In this document: positions 53,836 through 64,000 of the stretch, in pieces
How positions within the stretch are numbered: the stretch's first letter is position 1
Layout: each line of letters begins with the position of its first letter
Assembly: GCF_041146795.1 (NCBI RefSeq)
Contig: NC_135187.1
Span: forward strand, 3,111,556-3,175,555
Direction: 5' to 3'
Source of the DNA: Maylandia zebra
Taxonomy: Eukaryota > Chordata > Actinopteri > Cichliformes > Cichlidae
DNA: 64,000 nt
Notes under the pieces: model-generated
The model's input: only the letters and a program-made list of their open reading frames with translations
Told to the model about the DNA's origin: nothing
Databases searched by the model: none
Made by a program: the position numbers and the translations under genes

Positions 53836-54110
53836 GTCCGTGGCTGTGTCCCAATTCAGGGTCTGCAAGCTTGAAGTACGCGCACTACGTGTACTGCGTA
53901 CGGTGCGTACTATGAGTACAAGATTGTGCGGAAGTGAGAGGCTTGTGAAATGGGACGGTCTAGCCTGCGTCGCGCTGTTCAGGTTGCCTAGCAACCATGA
54001 TGCTAACCGCGAGAAACATTTCATACAGCTTTGTGTGACAGAAATGAAGGAGAAAAAATGTCTTGTTGGTCATTCATTTTTGTCATGACATCACTTTGAT
54101 TAGTTGAGTA
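53836..54110. mobile_element. DNA-transposon end, possibly Harbinger-like (tentative)
   Basis: GTGGCTGTGTCCCAATTCAGGGTCTGC is a common end of small fish DNA transposons that I associate with PIF/Harbinger. The other end was not located, so class and length are uncertain. Confidence 0.35.
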
Positions 54111-54124
54111 TCTGAGGACTGGAA

Positions 54125-54126
<2 letters not shown>

Positions 54127-54158
<32 letters not shown>

Positions 54159-54175
54159 GTGTGTATATATACATA
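54127..54175. repeat. Compound (AT)n(GT)n(AT)n microsatellite
   Basis: Alternating purine-pyrimidine tract from AT through GT back to AT. Confidence 0.95.
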
Positions 54176-54815
54176 TATTACAGCAGTGAGCTTGAACTTG
54201 AAAGATTCAAGTTGCAGTTTATATTTCCTATCACCTTAAATCTTCACTCAAAAGTGTATATACAGATGTATTATACATAAGAGACAAATATTGTTCGTTT
54301 AATATGTTGGCATTATTACATTTGGCTCAATGCTTACATACATGTGTGAAAAGGAAAATGTACGAGCTGTGAAAACTGTGTCTGATAAAATGAAGAGTAG
54401 ACTGATATATGAAATATTCCTTTATTGGGTGAGAAAATCAGACCATGTCATAACTGCTTTAAGTCACACAGAATAGATATCAGAGCCTTAAACAGGCTGA
54501 CGTCTGCTAAATGGGTCAAACTGGGCAGAAAGTCTACAAACACATAACATCCTTATAGAATACGATGTAACACTATAGATCAACTTAGCTCAGAATATAT
54601 AAAGCATATAAACAATTACAGCAATATGATGCAACACACACAGCAGCTGCTGTAAGATTAGCATTTTGTCATGTTTGAAATATTAATCTAATATAATGTG
54701 TTTCTGGCACTTCTCCCCCTGCAAATTTGTGTCTTTGTCTCATTTTCTCTGTATCTCTTTGTACAACTTTATAGTGACAAAAAAAGGCTTTCTATTCTAT
54801 TCTAACTTGCATGTT
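54176..54815. other. No gene; LINE-like tail near 54700-54815
   Basis: AT-rich. The stretch ending GGCTTTCTATTCTATTCTAACTT resembles the pentamer tail of a LINE or SINE immediately upstream of the V8 flank. Confidence 0.4.
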
Positions 54816-54819
54816 TCTG

Positions 54820-54971
54820 TCAGTCAGATGATTTCCATAGAGGCACTTTGCATCAGCAGCACCATGCTCCAGTGCTCTGGGAGAGTTTATAGTCCTGAGA
54901 GTTGAACACTGGATGACTGACAGCTGTCCTTCATCACAACAGAAGCCACAGAAATCCTCCTCATCAAAAAC
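54820..54971 (+). promoter_or_regulatory. V8 promoter: variant octamer and TATA-like box
   Basis: CTTTGCAT at 54846-54853 and TTTATA at 54886-54891. Confidence 0.75.
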
Positions 54972-55445
54972 ATGACTTTGATCTGCGTCCTCATCTGGAC
55001 TCTCCTCTGCTGCTGCTTCACAGGTAAAGTCCAGAGAATCAAACTCCTCTCCTCTATCAACATCTGTCCCTCTGAAATGAAGCCCACAAAACCATGAAGC
55101 TGCTTTATGTTTTTGTCTCTGTGTCCTCAGAGTCCAGAGGACAGATCACAGTGACTCAGCCTGGAGCAGTGAGCTCTGCTGTGGGAGGATCTGTGAGCAT
55201 CAAGTGTACGACCAGTCAGGATGTTTATGGCAACAACCATTTGGCCTGGTACCAACAGAAAGATGGAGGAGTTCCTAAACTGCTCATTTATGTTGCTACC
55301 ACTCGAGTATCAGGGATTCCAGCTCGTTTTACAGGCAGTGGATCAAACTCTGACTTCACTCTGACCATCAGTGGAGTCCAGGCTGAAGATGCAGCAGTTT
55401 ATTACTGTATGTGTTGGCACTATCCTAACAGTCTGTGGGTGAGCA
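54972..55445 (+). CDS. Immunoglobulin light-chain V segment V8, germline
   Basis: Leader exon 54972-55023, intron 55024-55130, V exon 55131-55445 (315 nt). CDR1 is [16 protein letters not shown]2 VATTRVS, and the germline CDR3 start is [12 protein letters not shown], so an additional Cys sits two residues after the canonical YYC. The last bases before the heptamer (GTGAGCA) also differ from the usual GTGTTCA. Otherwise open with normal splice sites and RSS. Confidence 0.92.
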
Positions 55446-55473
55446 CACAGTGAAAAACAGTCGTACAAAAACC
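55446..55473 (+). other. V8 recombination signal (12-bp spacer)
   Basis: CACAGTG, 12-bp spacer, ACAAAAACC. Confidence 0.95.
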
Positions 55474-55554
55474 TCCCTCAGTCAGACTGAACAGAAACTG
55501 AAGTGACTGCTGCAGCTGGAAGATACTGCAGAGACTGATACAGTTCACTGAGGA

Positions 55555-55577
55555 CACACACACACACACACACACAC
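55555..55577. repeat. Short (CA)n microsatellite downstream of V8
   Basis: The shortest of the V-associated CA tracts, at the usual offset. Confidence 0.95.
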
Positions 55578-55984
55578 TGTAGATCTCTTAAACAAATACC
55601 ATCATTTTTTGCACAGCAAGGAAAAGTTGGAGAAAGTCTCGGGAAACAATCTCTCATCTTGCAAAAATTATTTCTCTGAAATGAAGCTCCCAAAACCATG
55701 ATGTGTACGATTATGATAAAGAAAGCTGAGCAGTGTATTGAAAAAAGCTGGGCTATGACCTTTGAGCTCAGCTTGAAAATAGATCTGTGAAGGTTCTCAG
55801 TCATCCAGGTGCTCGTACTCTAAGGAGCCACCAAACCTACAAAATGTCTTTGGGGCAAGACTTCGTTCCCTCTCACCTACTCGAGGATGACAGTGTGGAA
55901 ATAAGTGTGCAGTCAGTTATTAATACTCGTCTTCTACCTGGGTGTTGTTGGGTCTGTGTTTCCACAAGCCCCGCTGGTTTAGAG

Positions 55985-56790
55985 ACTAATTCATCATGAA
56001 GAAAACGAGACAGTCAGCGATCGATCGATTTATTTGCAATGGAGGCCTCGTCGGTGTCTACCACAAAATGACCCCAACGACGGCCTCCGCTTGCTGCCTT
56101 TTATTGGGAATTGTGTGTGTGTGTGTGTGTGTGTGTAAGCTGGTGCCAGGAGTCCAGCGGTCCACCTAAACAAAAGGCTCTTATACTTAAACAGATACAG
56201 AGTAGGTGTCCTCCCATACTATTTAAAGAAGGTACGACCTCACTCATGACCTTAGGATGTGTGTGCATGCCAGAACACTCTGGAAGAGTCTTTGCAGACT
56301 ACCAAGGATCAGACCTCTATCATTATACAATTGATACCTCTAAGCATATATGATTATATGATAGAGCCCTTTTTTATGGCCTCTATCAATCCTCATCGCC
56401 TCACTTCAGGCATTCTTCCTGTGGGGGGAATACTTAGGACTCCTCTATTGTCCTTTTTATCTCTGCAGAAAACCTTTCTCGGAAAGGGTATTGGATCCAG
56501 TTGTTTTACTGCTGTTATGATCCCACCTGTTGAATCACTTTAGCAGTCTTGTAGAAGTGGTCATGATGCAAATGACAACAACAATGACACAAAGGAAGAC
56601 CCTCTTCAGATTGTCAAAGTATGCTTAGCACAGTGACACAGCATTAGGTGATGTTCATAGGAAATTGCCGTCGGTCATTCCCCATCACCACCCTAGCTTC
56701 TGGTTTCTGTGCTGCTCACAGAATCATGATGCCATCATTGAACTCGACTGTGCTGTCGATTGGAGCTTGGCACGCTCCCTTCACCCTCAG
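55985..56790 (-). mobile_element. 3' portion of an ERV-like element of the 27466-35914 family
   Basis: On the minus strand, interior sequence (complement of about 56390-56790) matches 34485-34800. It runs into LTR sequence (about 56370 down to 55985), with the CCAGAGTGTTCTGGC and TTTGTTTAGGTGGACCGCTGG blocks also seen in the LTR fragment at 9735-10194, and an AATAAA in the 56080-56110 region. The LTR 5' edge is eroded. Confidence 0.65.
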
Positions 56791-58281
56791 ATGCCCGTCT
56801 GTAGTATTTTTTTCTCTCTTACTTTCTTTGATAAATGTACCTGTATATTGTTTATATGATCTAAATATATTAACAATGAACAATTTCTTTTTGTTCTCAG
56901 ATCAAATAAAACAATTCCATCTCAAATACTTTTTTTCCACATAATGAAAGTATTTGTGTAGAAATTAAAACTCTTTGCAAGTAAATTATTGTTTTATCAT
57001 ATATCCTGCGTAATTTAAAATACGAAAATATTAAAACCATACTAAATATAGAAGAATGTATTAAAACTATCACAGTAAAGCTCCTGTTAAGTAAAGGTGG
57101 TATGAATAATTTGTTTTACAGAGACGAGTAAAACTTTGATTTTCAAGTCCTTTCACTCTAATTACCACTGGAGCAAAGGTAAGGTAGAAAATTTAAATGT
57201 AATGCAGGGCTGTAGAGTGCAACCAATTTGGTCGCAAGTGCGATTAAAAATAATCTCAGGTCGCAGCGGTACGACAAACTACTCGAGTAAAACAAATAAA
57301 TAAAAAAACACTCTGCAACTCTGAAACTCTCCCTGTGGTCAACAACCGACACACATTATGCTCCTATCGTGGTCTAAACCAATCAGAGATAATCAGGGGT
57401 GGGACCTCTCTGATTGGTCGTAGTTCAGATATTCATGTAGTCCGTCTGTACGTTTGAAAGTACAGGCAGATAGAGAGAGGTGAGTAGCTTGAATAAAGCG
57501 ACATTGATTCATTAAATCCTAAATCGAGTTTTAAACATAAATATATTTTCCCAGAAACGCCGGAATCTCAGGTTAAAGATCACAAAAGTATTTTATCAAC
57601 CACCAAACAGTAAATGAGAGCAGGTAAACGGATTCCACACAAAGACACACAGCGTAAACACACAGAGGGACCCGACGCATCAGAATCAGCTTTCTCTGCT
57701 TTCTCACACGACGGCACGTAGACGGACACGCCATCGGGCTGAAAGCCGACAGCTCACTGATTCTGATGCGTCGGGTCCGCGCTGTTTACGTCTTTTTTGT
57801 GCTGATTCTGAGCTGCAGGTTTTGTCTCTCTCCAAGCAAAATTGACTGAACCAGCAGCAAAAGAAGCAACAAACTATTCACATCTGATAAACATCGTCAT
57901 GAATTCCCTCTTACTTTACTGTTTTGTTTACACCAAGATAAAAATCGCACTTCATGCACAGCTCTCTCTCTCTCTGTACTTCAAGAACAGTTTCCCGTCT
58001 CAAATCTCTGTTTTCTGCATTATTCCTTCGCTTATTACCCACCAGTCTACCGTTGTTTACAGCGCTGTCAGCCTCTGTGTTTTTTTCTTTTTTTCTTTTA
58101 CTTCAATGACCTCGGACAAGAAAGCCTATTTTCTGCTGTTCAATACTGAAGAAATGTAAACTTTTTAAAATTATGCAAAATTGCAAAATAGTTTTAAGAT
58201 TATCTGCTATAAAAAGCCAGGCCAGGAATATCTCCTTCATGTTTCTGTTTTTTATTCTCAGTTACTTTGACACATGGACAT

Positions 58282-59298
58282 TGTTAGGATTGATATTTTT
58301 TATATTGTCATTTGTGCTAAAATATATAGATATATAACCATTGCCTTTATGTGTCCTAATATGGCTATCATTATGAAGAAAAAGCCAGACAGTCAAAGGG
58401 GCTTTCTTTTGTTTACATTTACATCATGTACACTTATATAAGTTGGTTGGAGTTTTGAGCCATGGGTGGACATGACTCAAAAAGGGGGGAGAAGATCATA
58501 AACAACTTGATCCAATTTCCTTTAAAAAACTTTTTCTGCAGTGACAACAGGAAAGGAGAGGAGTTGTAAATGCGGATGATTCACCAGGTGACTCGATCAC
58601 CCCACAGGGTGTCTACAGTGAGAAGATTTGGGGGTTTGAAAGGGGTCATAAAGAGGAGTGTTGACCAGGCTACAGCTTTGAAGATAGCTGGAAGCCACAT
58701 GGACAAACCAAAAACCAACGGATGTGTTTGAATGCCTATGTCTGCATACATTTGGATTGTAGTGCATATTCTTTTGAGAACGTTGATTCTTGTTTTTGAC
58801 TGTTGACATTCATTTGTTTCCTTGCAGGATGTAGTTTACTGTGTGTGAGATGAATGAGAAGTAGGATAATTGCTAAGCACGTTTCGTACATGTATGAACT
58901 GTGAACTTTTGCAGCAGTAGGAAGTGAATGATGTGAGGAGCTGTGTGTGAATGAAGCCTATACTGAACTGTCAAACACAAGGGTGCATAAGTGGAAATTT
59001 ATGTACAAAGTTGACAAAAAGGGGGGACTGTTGGAGTCAAATTGTTAAATGTTGTCATTGTGTTACTTAAATGTGTAAGACTTAGTTCAAGCAGCATGGT
59101 CAAAGACATTCCTTTGTCTCTGACCACCTCTCCAGCCTGTTTGTTGGTGGGGGAGGCTGTAGTGTTTCATTATAGGGACATCCTATGTGAGGGTTCTGTT
59201 TTCTTGGTTAGTAAGCTTCCTGCTTTTATGACCCTTTTGATAAGCAGGAGGTCACACAAACGCACCACCAAACAAACATACACACTCACATACTCGCA

Positions 59299-59380
<82 letters not shown>

Positions 59381-59602
59381 GTGTTTTAACCTTTTGTGAC
59401 CATAGGGGGGTTTTACAACGAGTGGTGTTTGTGTTCTCAGAATAAAAAGCTGCAAGGAAGGCTGTTTACTTGATGCTGGCTAGCAGACAGGTGAGGAGCG
59501 TTTAGCTCCAAGAGCCTGGTTCCAACCAGCCTCCCTTGCTAGCAAGTAAAATTGCTGTTCATCTTGTTTCCTTGTCGTTAACGGGAATAAGTTTCTAAAC
59601 CA
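58282..59602 (+). mobile_element. Deleted ERV-like element of the 27466-35914 family
   Basis: 58282 starts TGTTAGGATTGATATTTT like an LTR. 58500-58760 matches the 3' interior (compare 34700-34900). A polypurine tract AAAAAGGGGGGAC (59016-59028) precedes a 3' LTR at 59029-59602 that has a CA microsatellite, GAATAAAAAGC and a ...CTAAACCA end. Most of the interior is gone and a second purine tract (58478-58491) marks the internal deletion. Confidence 0.6.
59307..59378. repeat. (CA)n microsatellite in the ERV-like LTR
   Basis: A CA run in the same LTR position as those at 27801 and 35623. Confidence 0.95.
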
Positions 59603-60062
59603 GCGGGGCCTGTGGAAGCGCAGAGCAGCGATCGCGGCGAAGCTGCTCCTCCGGCACGGCGGCGGGATTCCTCCAGATCGCTCGCTAACACTGTGGAGCA
59701 TCAGCAGTGAGTCACGGATGTTAAAAAGCGTCTGTCGCTCATACACCAACAGGGAGTGGGTTTTCCAAGCTAGCAGGGACACCACTAAGAACACAACAAA
59801 CAAACATTGCAGAACCGAGAGAAAGACGGCGTGCCATAACACCCGGTGCCATCTCTGCATTCTTATGGCCAAAGAGTGCCAAAGCACTTTAAGCACAAGA
59901 ACAAGATTGTTAGTTAATCATTTACAAATCAATATTGTCTGTATGGACAGCAATTTCCCCCCAAAAAAGGGCACATGTAAAACCGCGGTGTTAAGCGATG
60001 CGGTTGAAAAAGTGGCGCACCAGTGCAACCAAGGCAAAAAGTTATTCTAGAGCCCTGTAATG

Positions 60063-60576
60063 TTAAAGATAATTAGAACATGAAGCCAATGCTTAGCTTA
60101 ACTGAAAACAATTCTGGGATTTGTTTTTTGAACTTTAGCATCACAGTTGAACAAATGAAAGACCAGGAGAATAACAAAGTGAAAGATGAAACATCGACCA
60201 AATCATTTTAACAATGTTCAAGTTTGAAAATATACAGCTTAATAAAAACAGGATGACTTTATTTGCACAACAATGTGAGTTGATAAGAAGGTTCGTTTTT
60301 GGTATAGAGGAGTTTATTTGTTTTGGATGTGAGCAATGCCAAAACAAGAAAACAGGTCCTTATGTTCCCCAATCTTCCCAAACAGAAAAGTAAAAGTAAA
60401 CCAAAGACGAGTTTCTAAGCAATGCTCTTAACCAGGAAACAAGTGTTTCAACAAAAATGGCCTTTCACTCCTTAACTGCTGCAAGGTTTACATTTTACTG
60501 TTTGACTATTTACACTGCACAACTTTACTCTCACAAATTAAACCCTTTTTGGGTAAAAAAAAAGATGGAGGACCTG

Positions 60577-60580
<4 letters not shown>
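60063..60580. other. No gene recognised
   Basis: AT-rich, without supportable features. Confidence 0.45.

Positions 60581-60667
<87 letters not shown>
60581..60667. repeat. (GT)n microsatellite downstream of V9
   Basis: On the V9 strand this is a CA tract at the same offset as after V1-V3, V7 and V8. Confidence 0.95.
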
Positions 60668-60669
<2 letters not shown>

Positions 60670-60747
60670 TCAGTGAACTGTATCAGTCTCTGCAGTATCT
60701 TCCAGCTGCAGCAGTCACTTCACTTTCTGTTCAGTCTGACTGAGGGA

Positions 60748-60775
60748 GGTTTTTGTACGACTGTTTTTCACTGTG
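60748..60775 (-). other. V9 recombination signal (12-bp spacer)
   Basis: Minus strand: CACAGTG, 12-bp spacer, ACAAAAACC. Confidence 0.95.
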
Positions 60776-61258
60776 TGAACACACGCTGACTGTTGATGCT
60801 GTGATAACTCTGACAGTAATAAACTGCTGCATCTTCAGCCTGGACTCCACTGATGGTCAGAGTGAAGTCAGAGTTTGATCCACTGCCTGTAAAACGATCT
60901 GGAATCCCTGATTGTCGACTGCTAGTGTAGTAAATAAGACGTTTGGGAGTTTCTCCATCTTTCTGTTGGTACCAGGCTAAACAGTGAGCGCTGCCAGAAA
61001 CATAAACATTCTGACTGGTCGTACACTTGATGCTCACAGTTCCTCCCACAGCAGAGCTCACTGCTCCAGGCTGAGTCACTGTGATCTGTCCTCTGGACTC
61101 TGAGGACACAGAGACAAAAACATAAAGCAGCTTCATGGTTTTGTGGGCTTCATTTCAGAGGGACAGATGTTGATAGAGGAGAGGAGTTTGATTCTCTGGA
61201 CTTTACCTGTGAAGCAGCAGCAGAGGAGAGTCCAGATGAGGACGCAGATCAAAGTCAT
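60776..61258 (-). CDS. Immunoglobulin light-chain V segment V9, germline, inverted relative to V1-V8
   Basis: On the minus strand: leader exon 61258-61207, intron 61206-61100, V exon 61099-60776. CDR1 is [16 protein letters not shown] (extra Cys at the same position as in V3), framework 2 [18 protein letters not shown]2 YTSSRQS, framework 3 [14 protein letters not shown]3 start [12 protein letters not shown]. It is intact. It points in the same direction as J3-C3, which lie downstream of it on the minus strand, so V9 to J3 joining would delete the 13 kb between them rather than invert them. Confidence 0.93.
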
Positions 61259-61420
61259 GTTTTTGATGAGGAGGATTTCTGTGGCTTCTGTTGTGATGAA
61301 GGACAGCTGTCAGTCATCCAGTGTTCAACTCTCAGGACTATAAACTCTCCCAGAGCACTGGAGCATGGTGCTGCTGATGCAAAGTGCCTCTCTATGGAAA
61401 TCATCTGACTGACTCCAGCA
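61259..61420 (-). promoter_or_regulatory. V9 promoter: variant octamer and TATA-like box
   Basis: Minus strand: CTTTGCAT (61384-61377) and TTTATA (61344-61339), same spacing as in the plus-strand V copies. Confidence 0.75.
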
Positions 61421-61560
61421 CGACTCATTTAAAAAGAGTTTTTCACAGCATATTTGGAATGTGACTCAACTGAACACTGTAGATTCATAGACAGGTAACA
61501 GATAAAGAAAAACTCGACCCCTACAATGAAGTGATGTGAAAGCTGTGTAAATTTGAGCAG

Positions 61561-62462
61561 ATCAGAATCAGAATCAGAATCAGAAAGGGGTTTATTGCCA
61601 AATGTTGAGCAGGTTTACAACATCAGGAAATTGCTGCGGTGCTTCAGTGCAAACATACTGTCATAAATTGCGCTTAAATAGACATGAAAAAAATAAAAGT
61701 AAGAATAAGAATTATGAGTGCTACGTAGAAAGATATATACATGAGTGCAGGTGGTGATCAGTGCAAACATGGAATGATGCAGTGAACACAGCGTAGGGTC
61801 ATGTGTTAGTGGTGGGAACAGTCATACGTTTATTGTTCATGTGTCCAACAGCAGAGGGGAAGAAACTGTTCTTATGGCGAGAGGTTCTGGTGCGAATGGA
61901 CCGGAGCCTCCTGCCTGAGGGGAGCAGGTCAAACAGACTGTGTCCAGGGTGAGAAGGGTCAGCTGAGATCCGAGCTGCACGCCCCAGTGTCCTGGAGGTG
62001 TACAGGTCCTGCAGAGATGGGAGTCTGCAGCCAATCACCTTCTCAGCAGAGCGCACAACACGCTGCAGTCTCTGTTTGTCCCTGATAGTGGCTCCAGCGT
62101 ACCACACGGTGATGGAGGAGGTGAGGATGGACTCGATGATTGCAGTGTAGAACTGCATCATCGTCCGTGTTGGCAGGTTGAATTTCTTCAGCTGCCTCAG
62201 GAAGTACATCCTCTGCTGGGCTTTCTTGATGACGGAGGTGATGGTGGGCTCCCACTTCAGGTCCTGGGTGATGGTGGTACCCAGGAAGCGGAATGAGTCC
62301 ACAGAGGTGATGGGGGTGTCAGTCAGGATGATGGGGGGAGTGGGGCTGTGTGCTTCCTGAAGTCCACAATAATCTCCACTGTCTTCTGGGCATTCAGCAC
62401 CAGGTTGTTGTGGCTGCACCAGGACACCAGACGTTCAACCTCCCTCCTGTAGGCAGACTCAT
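61561..62462 (-). mobile_element. L2/Rex-like LINE, 5'-truncated
   Basis: It ends on the minus strand in (TGATTC)n (61561-61585), a LINE-style 3' repeat. It carries the ORF2 C-terminal region. The sequence breaks off at about 62462, as expected from incomplete reverse transcription. Confidence 0.85.
61799..62419 (-). pseudogene. LINE ORF2 C-terminal fragment
   Basis: The frame contains SFRFLGTTITQDLKW, KKAQQRMYFLRQLKKF, IESILTSSITVWYAG, LQRVVRSAEKVIG, LPSLQDLYTSR and DPSHPGHSLFDLLPSGRRLR, the conserved thumb/C-terminal region of L2/Rex-type reverse transcriptases. The N-terminal endonuclease and catalytic reverse transcriptase motifs are missing, and the first codons read from a shifted frame. 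Confidence 0.9.
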
Positions 62463-64000
62463 GTGTTAGAGCTCACGTTTATCCTCCAGTATCATCACCA
62501 TCATTGACACCGAATGTGGGGACATAATCAAAATCGTAATTATAAAACTTTTAAATAAAAAAACTGGAGAATCCGTACCAAAGAGCACTGAAGCTTTTAT
62601 ATTCGGTGTTAACTCAACAATGTAAACAAACACTTTTTCAGTTTTCGCTCCTTTGTTGTGACATATCTCACTTTGTCACTGCAGAATATTGTCATGGAAA
62701 TATAATCAACAAAGTCTGCAGACACGATGAGCCAACACCTTTTTAATTCCCAAGCAGTTGAGGGAGAGACGACATTCAGTGGGGCACTGATGCGTGTGTC
62801 TAAAGATGAATAGCAGCCCTCTTTAAATACAGTCAAACAGAAGGCATTTCCACAGCTGTTGTCACACCCTTGACCCCTCCAAGAGAGGGAGAGAGTTTAC
62901 AACTTTATCTCCTCTTCCAGTGTCACATAGAGACTGCTCCTTGCCTCTTCCCCACATCCTCAAAGACCTGATTAACAAAAGACTTCACCACCTGTTGAAT
63001 TCTCCCCCTCTGGGTGTCACCAACTTTCTCACGATGCCTGACTTTGTGCAATAGAGTAAAAGCTGAATGCTTCCCCACATGTGAACCTTGAAGTGACCCA
63101 AAAGTGATATTACTAAAACATGTGACAAATTCATAAAATAAAAGATATTTCCAGCACATTCCCACTCTTTGGATTACTCTGCTAATCACATCAATTCAGA
63201 TTACAATTACTTTGTTGAAATAAATGGATTACACGTCTTCTCCTGTTTCATATGTTAGGCTGTGCACTCTCTATGGTAATTCCACGCTGATTGAAACCCA
63301 AAGAAAACATTAAGAGGCTCTAATGTCTGTGTCTCAATCTTGCAGCCCATGTCATCTCTACTTGCTGCCAGCATTATGACGTGAAGAAATATTTAAAAAT
63401 ATTTCAAAATTATTATTCAAAAAATGATTTAATATGAAGGCAACAGGCAGAGTGTTACAGGCATCGCCCTAAAGAATGCAGCCTCATGGGCAGTGTAGTC
63501 CGTGCTGCAGGGAGAATGGACTGCTGTACCTGTTATGTGTCTGTGAGCGCGAAGAGGGAGAAAAAGTACGAGCTGTCATCGAGCAGAAACGGGAGCTGGA
63601 AGCATGTAAATATAATAATAACCACAGCAGCCAAACAGAGAGCCTGACGAGCCCAGTTGTAAGTAAGCTGTTAAGACTCGACTGGACACTGTGTTCGTGT
63701 TTTCCTCCGAAACAATAAGTTCTGCTGGAGCAGCCTTTCAACCCCTCTCTCTGTCTCTTACAAACTTGACCCAGACAACAAAGTAAAGCTAGTTTTCAGC
63801 TACGAGCCGACACGAACCCGACGGATTAGCCAGAGGTCCCTTTACTACGGTTCGGAGCCGCGGACCTGTTTTATATATGCGTTTGCAGATCACTGCAAAA
63901 AGTGCAGCCTTACCTAATGTCCACCTACTGATACTCATTTATATTAAGATGTAAAAATCGAGTTGTTATTGGTACGGCAAGTAGCCTTCAGTAACAGTAA
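62463..64000. other. No gene recognised
   Basis: 1.5 kb without supportable features. Frames at 63476-63741 overlap on both strands and show no domain. CpG content rises near 63780-63880. Confidence 0.4.

Larger units (their letters stand above)
57205..60057. mobile_element. DNA transposon with CAGGGCT ends, containing an ERV fragment (tentative)
   Basis: CAGGGCTGTAGAGTGCAACC at the left and the complement of the right end CAGGGCTCTAGAATAACT are related, and a GTGCAACCAA block occurs near both ends. TAATG directly flanks both sides (57200-57204 and 60058-60062). Its interior (about 58110-58190) resembles part of the hAT-like element at 4901. An ERV-family fragment sits inside. No transposase frame is visible. 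Confidence 0.5.

Noticed and set aside
11723..61343. A 66-codon open frame ([10 protein letters not shown]...) recurring at 11723-11923, 16331, 19200, 23893, 37977, 42852, 54887 and 61143
   Set aside because: It is antisense to the V promoter, leader exon and intron. It recurs only because those regions are duplicated almost identically.

Overview
This is vertebrate genomic DNA, almost certainly from a teleost fish. Evidence: immunoglobulin light-chain V, J and C segments with perfect recombination signal sequences (RSS), V segments mostly in opposite transcriptional orientation to J-C (a known teleost light-chain layout), and a typical fish repeat load (Tc1-like, several hAT elements with 8-bp target duplications, L2/Rex-like LINE tails, tRNA-derived SINEs, a Gmr1-type Ty3/gypsy element, endogenous-retrovirus-like LTR elements, long CA microsatellites). 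A percomorph, perhaps a cichlid, is plausible, but the species cannot be fixed from the sequence alone. No bacterial operon logic applies, and most open reading frames in the window are chance or repeat-derived.

The functional backbone is a light-chain locus with kappa-type signals (V has a 12-bp spacer, J a 23-bp spacer). Order: V1(+) 11.8-12.3 kb; C1(-) 13.5-13.8 kb with no J seen; V2(+) 16.4-16.9 kb; V3(+) 19.3-19.8 kb; C2(-) 20.9-21.2 kb with J2(-) at 21.9 kb; V4(+) 24.0-24.5 kb; V5 pseudogene(+) cut at its start codon at 27.46 kb by an LTR element; a J-flank remnant(-) at 36.1 kb; V6 pseudogene(+) 38.1-38.5 kb; V7(+) 42.9-43.4 kb; C3(-) 46.2-46.6 kb with three J segments(-) at 47.2-47.9 kb; V8(+) 55.0-55.4 kb; V9(-) 60.8-61.3 kb. 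V(+) and J-C(-) pairs must join by inversion; only V9 lies in the same orientation as J3-C3 and could join by deletion. Seven V segments look intact. Each has a variant octamer and a TATA-like box at fixed distances from the ATG, a 52-nt leader exon, a ~107-bp intron and a V exon of 312-324 nt ending at a perfect CACAGTG heptamer.

The rest is mostly transposable elements, many of them nested. Notable ones are: an internally deleted Tc1-like element (744-2096); a hAT-like element nested in another hAT-like element (4901-7684); solo LTRs with 5-bp duplications at 10.3, 15.4, 17.4 and 39.2 kb; a large LTR element (27466-35914) lacking recognisable gag or pol; a hAT-like element carrying a LINE fragment (36947-37746); a SINE inside a Ty3/gypsy gag fragment (40.9-41.7 kb); a 3'-truncated Gmr1-like Ty3/gypsy element with integrase upstream of reverse transcriptase (49.35-53.5 kb); and an L2/Rex-like LINE 3' end (61.56-62.46 kb).

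The most unusual object is the 8.4-kb LTR element. Its leader carries about nine copies of a CCGCTCAGTGGGG-type motif. Its only convincing coding stretch is a chimeric open frame (30576-31052) that joins a fragment resembling the cysteine-rich zinc-finger region of mitochondrial DnaJ (DNAJA3/Tid1) to a linker-histone H1 globular domain and lysine/alanine-rich tail. This looks like a non-autonomous retroelement that has captured host cDNA pieces.
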